DNA from: Streptomyces sp. S4.7
Lineage (GTDB): Bacteria > Actinomycetota > Actinomycetes > Streptomycetales > Streptomycetaceae
DNA length: 64,000 nt
Assembly (NCBI RefSeq): GCF_010384365.1
Contig: NZ_CP048397.1
Coordinates: 4,774,001-4,838,000 of the forward strand
Direction: 5' to 3'
Made by a program: the position numbers and the translations under genes. The notes under the pieces are model-generated. The model saw only the letters and a program-made list of their open reading frames with translations, ran no database searches and had not been told where the DNA came from. Shown here piece after piece: positions 8,128 to 16,225 of the stretch. How positions within the stretch are numbered: position 1 is the first letter of the stretch; every line of letters starts with the position of its first letter.

Positions 8128-8802
8128 CTATGCGTACTTTGTCAGGGTGGCCCTCCAACTGCTGGTGTGTGCCATGGTTTCTCGAAGCAGGTCCTTGCGG
8201 ACGACCAAGGCGTAGTCCCACAGCGGATCGGGGATCCCGAGCAGGCGGCCGGCGACGGAACGCAAATACTGGCTTCGTATCGGACGCCTGCCATCGAATA
8301 CTCGATATTTACCTTCGTGGCCACAGAGGAAATACGGTTCCCCTCCGAAGGATCCTAACTCACCGATTTCGGTCAGAGTTGTCGACGGTAATTCATCCGC
8401 CGTGATGAGCGAATTTATGTCGTGTCCATCGACGGGAAGCATATGCAAGTGCGCGTGAGAAATGCAAGCGCCTGATTCCATGGCGGCGGACGAACCGTGC
8501 TCAAGTACGGTTAGTTGCTCGAACGTTTGTCGATAAAGCGATCCTATTTCCGTGAGGATCGCCGTCAGTTCTTCACCGTGTTCACCGATGAGTTCCGCGA
8601 AACTGAGATAGTGCTCAACCGGAAGCAGGAGAAGGTGGCCGACGCACAGTGGAGACATGTCGATGATGAGACGAAACCGTGGTGTCTCCAGCAGCACTCG
8701 GCTCGCAGGATCCCCTTCGTAGACCAACGAGAATGTGTTGCCCGGTGCGCCGGTAATTTCGTCGCAGAAGTCGGATTCGGTGCACCGGAGTCCAGAGTTC
8801 AT
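8128..8802 (-). CDS. HIT-family protein, divergent, with TTA codons
   Basis: A 224-residue protein with a HIT motif HAHLHMLP (His 116, 118 and 120) and the family fold upstream (RLIIDMSPLCVGHLLLLPVEHY). It is longer than simple HIT hydrolases because about 95 residues follow the motif, including YFLCGHEGKYRVFDG and a final arginine-rich segment. That size recalls Ap4A phosphorylase or GalT-like transferases, but no zinc ligands are obvious. It is the first gene of a probable operon with the NMP kinase and ThiL-like genes. ATG 8802 has AGGGG 6-7 nt upstream. Two leucines are coded by TTA (8356-8358 and 8389-8391), rare in Streptomyces and read by the bldA tRNA. Confidence 0.8.
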   Translation of the reverse strand: MNSGLRCTESDFCDEITGAPGNTFSLVYEGDPASRVLLETPRFRLIIDMSPLCVGHLLLLPVEHYLSFAELIGEHGEELTAILTEIGSLYRQTFEQLTVLEHGSSAAMESGACISHAHLHMLPVDGHDINSLITADELPSTTLTEIGELGSFGGEPYFLCGHEGKYRVFDGRRPIRSQYLRSVAGRLLGIPDPLWDYALVVRKDLLRETMAHTSSWRATLTKYA

Positions 8803-9124
8803 AGTCCACCCCTTAGCAAGGGAATGATCAAGAGCGTCGGTGAGGAAATTTGCCAGCGCAGTTTACAAAAAATCGTTTCATCCGGACAAGTGGGGGGAGC
8901 CTCTCGGATCCACTTTGGCCGAAAGTGGAGAGGTGGAAGTATTTGTGCCAGGGCGGTGTCCACCTGCTGGCCAGGAGCGGCTGGTCGCGCGGTCTACCGC
9001 TGAGTAGACGCTGGTCCTGGGTATTCAAGACAATGTTCGAGTTTCCCCTCAGAGGGCTGATGCCTGACATAGCGTCATCTGCAGGAATGGCTTCGCAACC
9101 CCGGTCGGGAACCCGGAGAATCGC
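8803..9124. promoter_or_regulatory. Divergent intergenic region with hairpins (322 nt)
   Basis: No gene is seen. It separates the HIT operon (minus) from the methyltransferase (plus) and must hold both promoters. Two inverted repeats stand out. CCTCTC (8900-8905) with CACTTT (8911-8916) pairs with AAAGTG (8922-8927) and GAGAGG (8928-8933), leaving a 5-nt bulge. GTCTAC (8992-8997) pairs with GTAGAC (9004-9009). A short A/T-rich run lies near 8860-8885. I see no tRNA or known riboswitch. Confidence 0.5.
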
Positions 9125-9724
9125 ATGCCTCTCGTAGCAGGGACGGCGGGCTATGGAGCCGCCGCGGAAGATCTTGCACGTCAGTACGAAAGTGTCTCTT
9201 TACTGGAGGTTCATGGAGATACACTCCCCCTGTTCCCTCCTCCACCTGGCAGAGTCGCGGATCTTGGCGCAGGGTCGGGGAGGGACGCGGCCGCGCTGGC
9301 CGCCCTGGGTTACGACGTGGTGGCGGTTGAACCGACAGATGAATTTCGCGAGATAGGGCGACGTGTGCATGCTGGCGCACCCGTCCGGTGGATCAACAGC
9401 GCGCTGCCCGAACTCGACGGAGTGAGCGGTCCGTTCGACCTGATTCTGATCGTAGGAGTCTGGATGCACCTGGAACAGAAAGAGCGACGAACGGCCATGG
9501 AACATGTTCGGTCCCTTCTCGCTCCGAAGGGACGCGTAGTCATCACTCTTCGGCACGGTCCGGTCCCATCGGAGCGGCGGATGTTCGACGTTCCGGCCGC
9601 GGAAGTGATCCAGATGGGGCGGCGAGCCGGGCTCGACCCACTGATGGCACGCGAGCAGCCTGACCGACTGGGGCGCGACGGTGTCTCGTGGAGCGCGCTG
9701 GTGCTGGAGGCGCGGCTCACATAG
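9125..9724 (+). CDS. SAM-dependent class I methyltransferase
   Basis: A 199-residue Rossmann methyltransferase. Motif I is VADLGAGSGRDAAALAALG (residues about 44-62), followed by the acidic VVAVEPTDE (motif II) and FDLILIVGVWMHL (motif IV region), then LAPKGRVVITLRHG. The RYE/arginine-type target cannot be told; small molecules, tRNA and tellurite resistance-type substrates are all possible. The start ATG 9125 has GGAG about 7 nt upstream. It is transcribed away from the HIT operon across a shared 322-nt promoter region and marks the end of the low-GC island. GC rises again within this gene, so it may belong to either side. Confidence 0.82.
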   Translation: MPLVAGTAGYGAAAEDLARQYESVSLLEVHGDTLPLFPPPPGRVADLGAGSGRDAAALAALGYDVVAVEPTDEFREIGRRVHAGAPVRWINSALPELDGVSGPFDLILIVGVWMHLEQKERRTAMEHVRSLLAPKGRVVITLRHGPVPSERRMFDVPAAEVIQMGRRAGLDPLMAREQPDRLGRDGVSWSALVLEARLT

Positions 9725-9921
9725 GCGCTTGCTGACTGTAAGGCGGCCAGGGTGACTCCCTTGGCGCCGAATGGGGGCGCGCGCTCCGCCCGCACGGCCA
9801 TTTTTCGGGCTCCGGGCGTTCCATCCGCCGACGCAGTCAGTTCACCTTCCCGACGCGCGCGTTTCCTAGCCTGTCGCCGACCCGCAACCTGATCGCGGGG
9901 CAGACAGACGCTGGGAGCACC

Positions 9922-11454
9922 ATGACGAAGGTCCGCAACCGATGGCTCAGGCCGCGCGACGGGGACGGCCCGGCCGGGCCTCCCGACGGGGCGGGGCAGA
10001 TCCCGGGCCGGGGGGACCGGATCACGCCGACCGAGCTGGACGTGTGTCTGCGTGCCTGCGCCGTGCACAGCGGGAAGCTGGTCGCCGGCCTGGACCGCAA
10101 GCGCGCCGAACTCGCCGAGAAGCTGCGCCTCGTCCTCGCCGCCCACGCCACCGAAGCGGGGGAGAGCGCCTCCGCCGCGCCCGCCACGACGCCGCTCATC
10201 CGGCGCGCGGCCAAGAAAGTGGTCGCCGGGGGCACGGGCTCGCTGAGCGGTGAACTGCTGGACGCGCTGCTGGCCGCCGGCAACAAGGCCCTGGAGTGCG
10301 GCTACGACGACGAGCTGCGGCTCTCGCTGCTCATCAGCGACGCCGTGCTGACCCAGCGCAAGAACTCCCGCGCCGGCTGGCGGCTGCGCGCCCGCACGCT
10401 GGAGGCCATGGGCGACGAGCCGGCGACCATCGCCGCGTACGAGCGCTACCTCGCCCTGACCGAGGAGGACGGGTTCGGTGTCGCGCCCCGTATCGCCGGA
10501 CTGCGCACCGGAGGCGAGAAGCAGGACGAGATCCTGCGGCTTCTCGAACGCGGCTGCCCGCAGGCGGCGGTGTACGCGGACGGCCCCGCCACCGACATCT
10601 GGGCCGAGGGCGTCGAACTGCACGAAGCCGGCGACGGCGCGGGCGCCGAGGCGCGGCTGATCGGCGCGCTGCTCGCGATGCGCGGCGACGGCAGCCCCGT
10701 GACGGACCTCCAGGTCTCCATCGGGCAGTACCTCGACCTGCGGCTCGCGGGCGGTGGCGGAGCGGTTGAGGAGACCCGTCAACTCGCCGCGCTCTACGGT
10801 GAGATGCGCCGGGGCCGACAGCGCGGCCCGGTCCCCGATCCCACCTTCGGCGACGTCCGGTGGCTCACGCTCGGCGAGTTCCGCAACCAGATCGCGGGCA
10901 AGTCCATCTGCCTGATCGCCAACTCCCAGAGCGTCGGGCGCGGTTCGCTCGGGGCCGAGATCGACGCCTACGACCTGGTGGTCCGCTTCAACTCGTACAA
11001 GATCGACGCGGCGGCCACCGGCAGGCGTACCGACATCCACGCCTCCATCCACAAGCACGGCTTCAACTGGGACCAGAAGGTCACCACCCGGCTGATCTTC
11101 GGCGGACTCGGCAACGACTGGAAGAACTCGCTGCGCAACCGGCTCGTGCCCGGCGCCCAGACCTACGTCAACGACGAGTCGCTGCGCTGGCCGCTGCGCA
11201 ACATCGGCCGGGTCGGCAACGACGAGTGGCCCGCCATCCCGACCAGCGGTTTCAACATGCTCTGGCTGCTGGACTTCCTGGACGTCAGCCCCAAGCTCGA
11301 CCTGATCGGCTTCGACTTCTACGAGAGCGGCGCCTACCGCCTCAAGGAAGCGATGCGGATGCCCATCACGTCCGTGCACGAGTACACCAGCGAAAAGGCG
11401 TGGGTCATGGAACGCGCCCGGAGCGTGACCGACACGAGGATCTCCCTGCGATGA
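9922..11454 (+). CDS. GT29-like sialyltransferase-family glycosyltransferase
   Basis: A 510-residue protein. The first 300 residues are helical, TPR-like and Ala-rich. The C-terminal 190 residues carry sialyltransferase-like motifs: IANSQSVGRGSLGAEID then YDLVVRFNSYK (about 328-365, compare sialylmotif L with its V-R-x-N), TGRRTDIHASIHKHG, and PTSGFNMLWLLDFL then LIGFDFYESG (about 439-465, compare motif S). GT29 is mainly eukaryotic but occurs in bacteria. It probably transfers a nonulosonic acid from its CMP form, matching neuA and neuB downstream. The stop overlaps the next start (ATGA), so it is coupled to the GT8 fusion. The ATG at 9922 has GGGAG upstream. Confidence 0.78.
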   Translation: MTKVRNRWLRPRDGDGPAGPPDGAGQIPGRGDRITPTELDVCLRACAVHSGKLVAGLDRKRAELAEKLRLVLAAHATEAGESASAAPATTPLIRRAAKKVVAGGTGSLSGELLDALLAAGNKALECGYDDELRLSLLISDAVLTQRKNSRAGWRLRARTLEAMGDEPATIAAYERYLALTEEDGFGVAPRIAGLRTGGEKQDEILRLLERGCPQAAVYADGPATDIWAEGVELHEAGDGAGAEARLIGALLAMRGDGSPVTDLQVSIGQYLDLRLAGGGGAVEETRQLAALYGEMRRGRQRGPVPDPTFGDVRWLTLGEFRNQIAGKSICLIANSQSVGRGSLGAEIDAYDLVVRFNSYKIDAAATGRRTDIHASIHKHGFNWDQKVTTRLIFGGLGNDWKNSLRNRLVPGAQTYVNDESLRWPLRNIGRVGNDEWPAIPTSGFNMLWLLDFLDVSPKLDLIGFDFYESGAYRLKEAMRMPITSVHEYTSEKAWVMERARSVTDTRISLR

Positions 11455-13838
11455 CCGCCACCCCCCAGGCCCCGGTCGGACCCGCCGCCGCGGCCGCCGC
11501 CACCGCGCCGCTGTCCGCCAACGCCCTGACCGGCAAACGACGCCTCGCCTTCGCGTCCTTCGTCGACGAGAACTACCTGCCCGGCTTCCTCGCGCTGCTG
11601 CGCAGCCTCGCGCTGTCCAACCCCGGTGTGTGCGAGGACTTCGTCGTCCTCCACGACGACCTGCGGCCCCGGTCGGTCGCCTCGATACGCGCCCTGCACC
11701 CACGGATCCGCTTCCACCGCGTCGACGCCGCGCGCTACGACAGCTACGAGAAGGGCGACCAGGACAACTACCTGGTCCGCAAGGCCTACTTCATCCTCGA
11801 CGTCTTCCGGCTGCGCGACTACGACACGATCATCACCCTCGACACCGACATGGTGGTCCTCGGCGACCTGTCCGAACTGCTCCGGCTCCGCGAGGGTCTC
11901 GCGGCCGTACCGCAGTTCTTCTACGGGCAGCACAAGCTCAACAGCGGACTGCTGGTCATCCAGCGCGAATACCTGAGCGACGAGTTCTGCGCGCGGATCG
12001 ACGCCACCGGACGCAGCGGCGACTACGAGCTGGACAAGCACGACCAGGGCATCCTCAACTCGGTGCTCGACGGCGACTTCGTACAGCTCGACTCGCGCTA
12101 CAACTTCGTCAAGCGGCGGCTCTCGGGCGACAAGCCCGTCCCCGACGACACCGCGATCCTGCACTTCACCGGACGCCACAAACCGTGGCAGGGCGGCGAG
12201 GCCGGTTACACCCAGGCCGAGGACCGCTGGCGGGAGTTCGAGCTGACCGACGCGCAGTTCTACGCCGCGTACATGGCCGTGCCCGGCGCCATGCACCACG
12301 ACCTGGTGGTCAAGTACGGCACCGAGCACGTCGCGCGCACCGGGGACGTCGAGAGCGCCCGCAAGGTCGCGCACGCGCACATCAACGCGGGCGGCTTCCA
12401 GGAGGCCGCCGACATCCTCTCCGGCGTGCACATCCCGGTCGACGACACCTGGCCGCACGAGGTGCTGGGGCACGCCCTGATGAGCGTCTCCCGGTACGAG
12501 GAGGCCAGGGTCCAGCTGCACCTCGCGGCGGGCTCGCCCGGCCGCGCCGCCACGTCCTTCGGCCGGCTCGCGCAGATCGCCTGGATCCACGGCGACGACG
12601 CGACGGCGCACGCGTACGCGATGCAGGGGCTGGCCGTCGACCCCACGCACCGCTCCAACCGGCTGATGCGGCTGCGGACCCGGGACCACGATCTGCCCTC
12701 CCCGCGCGAGGGCGCCCCCGAGGACCAACTCGCCCATGTGGCCTTCTACATGCCGCAGCAGGGCAACGCCGGCGACAAGCTGCTGCCCGAGTCCGTACGG
12801 CTCGCGGTCGGCACCAGCACCGGCGCGGACGGCGGCGCCGACACCGATACGGGGCCGTCCCGCTGGCACTCGATCCACGCCCACCGCCTCTTCGACAAGG
12901 CCGCGCTGGCGCGCGTCAACGAGCGGCGCGCTCTGGTCATCGGCGGCGGCGGACTCTTCATCCCGGACACCGCGCCGAACGGCAACAGCGCCTGGCAGTG
13001 GAACGTCCCCGACGAGAACCTGAACGGCATCGACGTGCCGATCGTGGTGTACGCGGTCGGCTTCAACGCCTTCGACGGCCAGTCCTACCGGGCCGGGCGC
13101 TTCAACTCGTCCCTGCGCCAACTGGTCGAGCGCAGCGCCTTCTTCGCGCTGCGCAACCACGGCTCGATCGAAAAGGTCCGCGCGCTGCTGCCGGCCTCGC
13201 TCCACGACAAGGTGCGCTTCCAGCCCTGTCCGACCACGGTCACCCGGCAGCTGGTCGACGGCTGGATCGACCCGGCACCCGGGCAGCGCGAGAACACCGT
13301 CATGATCAACGCCGCGTACGACCGGGCGGGGCTGCGCTTCGGCCACGACTACGCGCACTTCCTGGCCGAGATGGCCAAGGCGGTGCGGGCGCTGGGCGAG
13401 CACACCGAGGTCCTGTGCGTGGCGCACTCGCTGGACGACGAGAAGATCGCGTTCGACCTGCGGCGCGAGCACGGCATCTCGCTGCCGGTCATCCCGATGT
13501 ACGACTTCGACAACGACGCGATCCGGGACACCTACGCCCGTACGAAGCTGGTCATCGGCATGCGCGGTCACGCGGGGATGATCCCGTTCGGCTGCGGCAC
13601 ACCGATCATCTCGCTGATCTCGCACCCGAAGATGGCCTACTTCCTGTCGGACATCGACCGGCCGGAGTGGGGTGTCTCGGTCCACGACAGGAACCTCGGC
13701 GCGCTGCTCACGGAGCGGGCGCTGGGGCTGCTGAACGACCACGCCGGGTCGGTGGCCGACGTCCACGGCAGGCAGCAGGAGCTGTGGAAGGTGACGCAGT
13801 CGAACGCGGCGGACCTGCGGGGGATTCTGGGGGGCTGA
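11451..13838 (+). CDS. GT8 glycosyltransferase fused to polysaccharide pyruvyl transferase
   Basis: A 795-residue three-part protein. Residues about 30-290 are a GT8-type glycosyltransferase with the metal-binding DTD at 131-133 (ITLDTDMVVLGDLSELL) and the later HFTGRHKPW. Residues about 300-410 are TPR-like helices. Residues about 425-760 match polysaccharide pyruvyl transferases: MPQQGNAGDKLLPESV, VIGGGGLFIP, and GMRGHAGMIPFGCGTPIIS. Inferred role: add a sugar and decorate a wall polymer with a ketal pyruvate. It overlaps the GT29 gene by 4 nt (ATGA). The low-complexity Ala/Pro N-terminus of 25 residues is probably disordered. A very strong hairpin follows the stop. Confidence 0.85.
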   Translation: MTATPQAPVGPAAAAAATAPLSANALTGKRRLAFASFVDENYLPGFLALLRSLALSNPGVCEDFVVLHDDLRPRSVASIRALHPRIRFHRVDAARYDSYEKGDQDNYLVRKAYFILDVFRLRDYDTIITLDTDMVVLGDLSELLRLREGLAAVPQFFYGQHKLNSGLLVIQREYLSDEFCARIDATGRSGDYELDKHDQGILNSVLDGDFVQLDSRYNFVKRRLSGDKPVPDDTAILHFTGRHKPWQGGEAGYTQAEDRWREFELTDAQFYAAYMAVPGAMHHDLVVKYGTEHVARTGDVESARKVAHAHINAGGFQEAADILSGVHIPVDDTWPHEVLGHALMSVSRYEEARVQLHLAAGSPGRAATSFGRLAQIAWIHGDDATAHAYAMQGLAVDPTHRSNRLMRLRTRDHDLPSPREGAPEDQLAHVAFYMPQQGNAGDKLLPESVRLAVGTSTGADGGADTDTGPSRWHSIHAHRLFDKAALARVNERRALVIGGGGLFIPDTAPNGNSAWQWNVPDENLNGIDVPIVVYAVGFNAFDGQSYRAGRFNSSLRQLVERSAFFALRNHGSIEKVRALLPASLHDKVRFQPCPTTVTRQLVDGWIDPAPGQRENTVMINAAYDRAGLRFGHDYAHFLAEMAKAVRALGEHTEVLCVAHSLDDEKIAFDLRREHGISLPVIPMYDFDNDAIRDTYARTKLVIGMRGHAGMIPFGCGTPIISLISHPKMAYFLSDIDRPEWGVSVHDRNLGALLTERALGLLNDHAGSVADVHGRQQELWKVTQSNAADLRGILGG

Positions 13839-13855
13839 CCCGTAGGTCGTACGTC

Positions 13856-13902
13856 CTCGGTCGCCGGACGGGCCGCGAACCGGCCCGTCCGGCGACCGAG
13901 GA
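13856..13902. terminator. Perfect 21-bp bidirectional terminator
   Basis: Bases 13856-13876 and 13882-13902 are perfect reverse complements, with the 5-nt loop CGAAC. It lies between the stops of two convergent genes. The core CGCCGGACGGGC recurs in the terminator at 53799-53842. Confidence 0.93.
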
Positions 13903-13919
13903 CACGGCTCGACACCGAG

Positions 13920-14717
13920 TCAGTAATGCACCTGCGTCGGAAACGTGGCCGTGGGGCTGAACAGCGCCGCGTACCCCTCCTCGTGGTGCCTGCGGTGGCG
14001 GCCCGCCCGGTTCGCCTCGGCGGTCTGGGCGGCGGACGGGGTGAGCATCCCGTTGTCGGCGAGGGCCTGTACGCGCAGCAGCAACGCCCGCACGTCCAGG
14101 CCCAGTTCGCCGGCCACCGTCTGGAGGTCGAGGCCGGACTGCCAGCTCCAGAGCAGCACCGAGTCCATGCTCGACGACCAGACCACCGGGCTGTTCTCCG
14201 CCTCCGGCGTGTGGGTCACGGGCGGGGCGGTGTCCTGGTGGTGGGTCATCTCCTGGAGCGGGGCGCCGGCCTCGGTGCGCGGATGCGGCACGTGCGCCTC
14301 GGCGGGAGCGGCCTGCGGAGCCTGCTGCAGATACGCCTGCTCGGAGAACGTCTCCTCCTGCGGCTGTACGAGGGGCGGCACGGTCGGCTGCACGGGTGGC
14401 GCCACGGCGGGCGCCTGTGCCTGCGGAATCGGCTGCGTGCTCGCCTGTGGGTAGCGCTCCAGCAGCTCCCCGGCGACGCGGCGCGCGTCGGTCTTGCCGA
14501 CCGTGCGCCGTGCCAGCCGCACCTCGCGCTCGTTCAGCCCCATGAGGTCCGCGACGGCACCGTCGTTGCCGACCGTGACGGCGAACGCGGCGAGCGTCCG
14601 GCTCCGCTCCGCCTGCGCCTCGTCCAGCACGGCCTGAGCCTGCCGCACCTGCTCGTCGCTGGCGCAGAAGGCTTCGGCGAGGACGCTGTTCCGGTCCCAG
14701 AGTTCACGTGGTTCCAC
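13920..14717 (-). CDS. Hypothetical protein with Pro/Gln-rich linker
   Basis: A 265-residue protein of unknown function. Residues 1-85 are helical with a helix-turn-helix-like stretch (VADLMGLNEREVRLARRTVG). A Pro/Gln/Ala-rich linker (about 90-165) follows. The C-terminal 90 residues contain VVWSSSMDSVLLWSWQSGLDL and QTVAGELGLDVRALLLRVQAL, which again looks like a small winged-helix or recognition fold. A regulatory role is plausible, but no family is recognised. The start is GTG 14717 with a poor ribosome site. Its upstream region carries two unusual AT-rich palindromes. It ends at the shared 21-bp terminator. Confidence 0.65.
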   Translation of the reverse strand: MEPRELWDRNSVLAEAFCASDEQVRQAQAVLDEAQAERSRTLAAFAVTVGNDGAVADLMGLNEREVRLARRTVGKTDARRVAGELLERYPQASTQPIPQAQAPAVAPPVQPTVPPLVQPQEETFSEQAYLQQAPQAAPAEAHVPHPRTEAGAPLQEMTHHQDTAPPVTHTPEAENSPVVWSSSMDSVLLWSWQSGLDLQTVAGELGLDVRALLLRVQALADNGMLTPSAAQTAEANRAGRHRRHHEEGYAALFSPTATFPTQVHY

Positions 14718-14752
14718 GGGCTATCAACGCGGGCGGAGCGGAAGGGAATGCG

Positions 14753-14798
14753 AATTTACGTAAATTTACGCCAAATGGACCAAAGGGTAACTATTACC
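14753..14798. promoter_or_regulatory. AT-rich palindromes upstream of the hypothetical gene at 14717
   Basis: AATTTACGTAAATT (14753-14766) is a perfect 14-bp palindrome; ATTTACG is also repeated directly at 14754 and 14764. GGTAA-CTA-TTACC (14786-14798) is a second dyad 20 nt on. Both lie in the 155-nt gap upstream of the GTG at 14717 and stand out in GC-rich DNA as possible operators. Confidence 0.45.
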
Positions 14799-14872
14799 TG
14801 AAAGAGCGATTTGGCCTTGATCGCAGGACCGAACGCGTAGCCCCTCCGGCGATCGAGGACAGCCGGGGCCCG

Positions 14873-16225
14873 CTACGCGCGCAGTCGCAGCACGGCACGC
14901 CGCAGGCGTCGCGCCCGGCGGACCACGCGCCCCGCCGCCGCGTTCTGCGGGATGCGCACGAGCCGCGGGCCGACCGCGCCCGGGAGCCCGAGCGTCGTGA
15001 GGCGGCGGCGCTTGAAGTAACGCAGTGTGTGCGGGTCCAGCCGCGCCGTCAGGAAGCTCTCCGCCGCCGGCCGCAGCCCCGGGTGCATCTGCGGCTGCAT
15101 CGTGAAGCCGACGGCCGTGACCAGCTCGGCGGGGCTCGGCTCCGGACGGTACGTACCGTCGTCGTCCAGCGGCGGGACCAGCGCGTCCACCAGCGTGACC
15201 GGCACCCGGTTGCTGTTCTGGAACGGGGAGAGCCGGTCCAGCAGCATGTCGGTGCCGGTGCGGGCCACCGGGAGACCGAAGAACGCCGACGCCGTGAACA
15301 GCGCCGTGGAGAAGCAGCCGACGACCAGGGCCGGCTCCAGCCGTCGGTACAGCACCTCGGCGAGAACCGGGCTGTCCAGCACGGTCAGCCGGGCGCCGAG
15401 TCCGGACGCCTCCTCCTCCAGCCGCCGCGACCGGACCGCCGGCGCGGAGGGGTGGGGTTTGAACACCACGTGCTCGTGGCCGAGTCTGACCACGCCCCGC
15501 ACCATCCGGATGTGCAGGTCCTCCTCCTCGCGCTCGGTGATGATGCCCAGGGCGGAGAGGTACTGCCCCAGCAGCAGCGCGGGAGGCACACCGGGAGATT
15601 CGAAGTCCGTCGCCGAGTCGGCCAGTTGGTCCAGCACCCGCAGGAAGGCCGGGGTCGGGACCGTCTCGGAGGGGACGCCGAACTCGGTGAGCAGCAGCGG
15701 CACCAGACCCGGTACGAGATCGAGGTGCAGCAGCCTGCGTATCCGTGCGCCCACCTGGAGATCCAGCCGGTTGCGAGTGGGGCCGTAGCTCATCAGCCCG
15801 TCCGCGTACACCTCGATCCGGGCGGCCGTGAAGATCTCCGCGAGCGTGAGCGCGGGGCTGACCTGGATCGATTCGAGGACCAGCTCCACCGAGTCGTCGC
15901 CCAGTCCCCAGGCGAGCCGCAGATGGCGCTCCCAGATCGGCAGGTCGTCCTCGCGCGGGACCCAGCCGCCGGGATGGAACGGCGCGATCGTCTCGTTCCA
16001 CGAAAGCACGGAGTCGAACCGGTGGCGCAGCCGCTCGAAGCCCGGCATCTCGTGGACGGCCGGGGTCAGTTCGGGCGTACCGGCGTTGTTGCTCACGACC
16101 AGGACGGTCCGGTCGACCGCCGGGAAGAGCCCCGCGTCGATCGCGGCGGCCAGCGTGGCGGCGCCGTACAGGGTGGACGCGTAGAACACCCGCGTCGTAC
16201 GGCCGCCGGGGGAGGTCGTCGTCAT
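14873..16225 (-). CDS. Polysialyltransferase-family glycosyltransferase
   Basis: A 450-residue protein resembling the alpha-2,8-polysialyltransferase family. It has an N-terminal Rossmann-like start (TTRVFYASTLYGAATLAAAID), the HP motif in HVVFKPHPSAP (about residue 260), and the Ser/Thr motif VVGCFSTALFTASAFFGLPVA (about 310). Both motifs are catalytic in bacterial polysialyltransferases. A basic C-terminus (RRARRLRRAVLRLRA) could hold it at the membrane. It most likely polymerises or extends a nonulosonic acid polymer. The ATG at 16225 overlaps the upstream GT2 stop by one base (TGATG), so the two are coupled. The DNA end 14874-14885 mimics the nucleoside operator but is coding. Confidence 0.82.
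   Translation of the reverse strand: MTTTSPGGRTTRVFYASTLYGAATLAAAIDAGLFPAVDRTVLVVSNNAGTPELTPAVHEMPGFERLRHRFDSVLSWNETIAPFHPGGWVPREDDLPIWERHLRLAWGLGDDSVELVLESIQVSPALTLAEIFTAARIEVYADGLMSYGPTRNRLDLQVGARIRRLLHLDLVPGLVPLLLTEFGVPSETVPTPAFLRVLDQLADSATDFESPGVPPALLLGQYLSALGIITEREEEDLHIRMVRGVVRLGHEHVVFKPHPSAPAVRSRRLEEEASGLGARLTVLDSPVLAEVLYRRLEPALVVGCFSTALFTASAFFGLPVARTGTDMLLDRLSPFQNSNRVPVTLVDALVPPLDDDGTYRPEPSPAELVTAVGFTMQPQMHPGLRPAAESFLTARLDPHTLRYFKRRRLTTLGLPGAVGPRLVRIPQNAAAGRVVRRARRLRRAVLRLRA

Noticed and set aside
4774..9730. Integrated prophage or ICE explanation for the low-GC island
   Set aside because: No integrase, phage structural gene, tRNA or direct attachment repeats were seen at the edges. 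Transfer by another route remains possible.
10860..11450. Longer frame that would extend the GT8 fusion by 197 residues upstream
   Set aside because: It lies inside the GT29 gene in another frame with Arg/His-rich, non-homologous sequence; the ATGA start at 11451 is clear.
9310..11703. 797-residue open frame on the minus strand
   Set aside because: Arg/Gly/Val-rich shadow of the GT29 and methyltransferase genes; no domain, no ribosome site.
14874..14885. CTACGCGCGCAG resembles the nucleoside operator
   Set aside because: It lies inside the coding end of the polysialyltransferase-like gene (LRLRA), has one mismatch and is not in a promoter.
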